IMG/VR virus record: IMGVR_UViG_3300021375_000185
Coordinates: 1 to 22,079 of that record
Length of the DNA stretch: 22,079 nt
Direction: 5' to 3' (one strand)
Origin: a virus
Part shown: piece by piece, positions 21,342 to 22,079 of the stretch
How the letters are laid out: each line of letters begins with the position of its first letter
Numbering within the stretch: the first letter of the stretch is position 1
Position numbers and translations under genes: made by a program
Notes under the pieces: generated by a model
What the model saw: the letters and a program-made list of their open reading frames with translations, nothing else
Databases searched by the model: none
What the model was told of the DNA's origin: nothing

Positions 21342-22079
21342 TTAGACACCTTGTTGTTGTTGAGCTTCACTCATCATAGCCTGCGCTGCTCCTGTTGCAA
21401 GCTCTTGTCCACCAGCTGCCATAGCTTGGTTCTGAGCCTGCATCATTTGCTGCTGTTGTTGTTCTTCCTGAACTTCTTGCTGTGTCTTCACAGAGTCAGG
21501 CAGGCTTAGGCCATAGAACACCTTGTAAAGCAACTCGTCCCATTTGACATACGCCAGAACTTCAGGCGGCAGGCCTTGTAGGAACTGAAGCGCCGTTTGT
21601 ACACGGGTCACATCGCTCTCACGACCAAGGGCCTCAAGGCCCGTAAGGATCGTAGGTTCAATTAGACCTTTAGGCCACACAGGCAACTGTTCGTTCTGTT
21701 GCATCTGTACGATCAACCGTTCCAAACGACGCTGTTGCATCGCCCGGTTAAGCTGGCTGTACACACCGCCCAGGGTAGCCTCTAGTTCCTGTTGGTTCCT
21801 TTGGATCTCATAGGCCGTAGTCCGTTCGCTGTCACGAGTAGCAGCAGACCCAAGCATAAAGGCCCCGCCGATCTCTCGTGTCAGACGATCTAGTTCCTGA
21901 GCGCTGATCTGAAGACCATTGGTGTTCTGGAACTGAAGCATCACAACGTCTTCAGGATTACCGACGATGATCTCACCGTTGTTCGCCGTAGCAATACGAC
22001 GGCGTAGGTTCAGACCACCCGCAGCATTAGGACGAACCATCGTGACGTTACGAGAGGCCATCGCACTGCCATCGAGCAG
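21342..22079 (-). CDS. Portal protein (T7 gp8-like head-tail connector), C-terminal part
   Basis: About 246 codons, open at the right edge; an internal ATG at 22061 is not the start, since the frame continues upstream without a stop (the preceding codons read LLDGSA). T7 gp8 has 536 residues, so roughly half is present. Recognisable parts are GGAFMLGSAATRDSERTTAY (the gp8-family region before the crown), EIQRNQQELEATLGGVYSQL, and RVQTALQFLQGLPPE. The C-terminus is Gln/Ala-rich (QEEQQQQQMMQAQNQAMAAG), as is common for portal tails. It forms the dodecameric portal vertex through which DNA is packaged and ejected. Confidence 0.88.
   Translation of the reverse strand: MLDGSAMASRNVTMVRPNAAGGLNLRRRIATANNGEIIVGNPEDVVMLQFQNTNGLQISAQELDRLTREIGGAFMLGSAATRDSERTTAYEIQRNQQELEATLGGVYSQLNRAMQQRRLERLIVQMQQNEQLPVWPKGLIEPTILTGLEALGRESDVTRVQTALQFLQGLPPEVLAYVKWDELLYKVFYGLSLPDSVKTQQEVQEEQQQQQMMQAQNQAMAAGGQELATGAAQAMMSEAQQQQGV

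Overview
The window is a 22 kb piece of a tailed-phage genome of the T7-like (podovirus, Autographiviridae-type) plan. Every gene I can support is on the minus strand, so transcription runs from position 22079 toward position 1. There is no host gene, integrase, repressor, tRNA or CRISPR array. Gene order matches the late region of T7: portal, scaffold, major capsid, tail tubular A, tail tubular B, internal virion proteins, tail fibres, lysis genes, small then large terminase. The style of several small accessory proteins recalls phages of marine Alphaproteobacteria (roseobacter/SAR11-like hosts). That host guess rests on remembered resemblance, not on a search.

Layout in transcription order. 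Head module: C-terminal part of the portal (open at the right edge), acidic scaffold, a 115-base leader, major capsid, and a strong intrinsic terminator right after the capsid gene, where T7 has T-phi. Tail and ejection module: tail tubular A and B (B carries an inserted FCCH-like beta domain), a gp14-like protein, a gp15-like protein, a two-enzyme cell-wall hydrolase, a three-segment membrane protein, two very small and very basic proteins, and a 1449-residue gp16-like ejection protein. In T7 the transglycosylase is the N-terminus of gp16; here it is a separate gene fused to a second, CHAP-like hydrolase.

Adsorption module: two paralogous fibres with a T7-type anchor and collagen-like Gly-X-Y shafts, then a third adhesin-like protein ending in an S74-type self-cleaving chaperone, then two small proteins. 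Lysis and packaging module: a 53-residue GTG-start holin candidate, a membrane-anchored coiled-coil protein, a small exported-looking protein, a 2-oxoglutarate/Fe(II) oxygenase, TerS, and the first 81 codons of TerL, which runs off the left edge.

Genes are packed with gaps of 1-15 bases or short overlaps. The only sizeable gaps are before the capsid gene (115 bases), after it (59 bases, holding the terminator) and before the S74 adhesin (65 bases). No stretch over 300 bases lacks a gene. The least ordinary points are the split and fused ejection hydrolase, the basic small-protein pair inside the ejection operon, the collagen-like fibres encoded close to a prolyl-hydroxylase-like oxygenase, the FCCH-like insert in tail tubular B, and a hairpin terminator whose G.U pairs make it perfect only on the coding-strand RNA.
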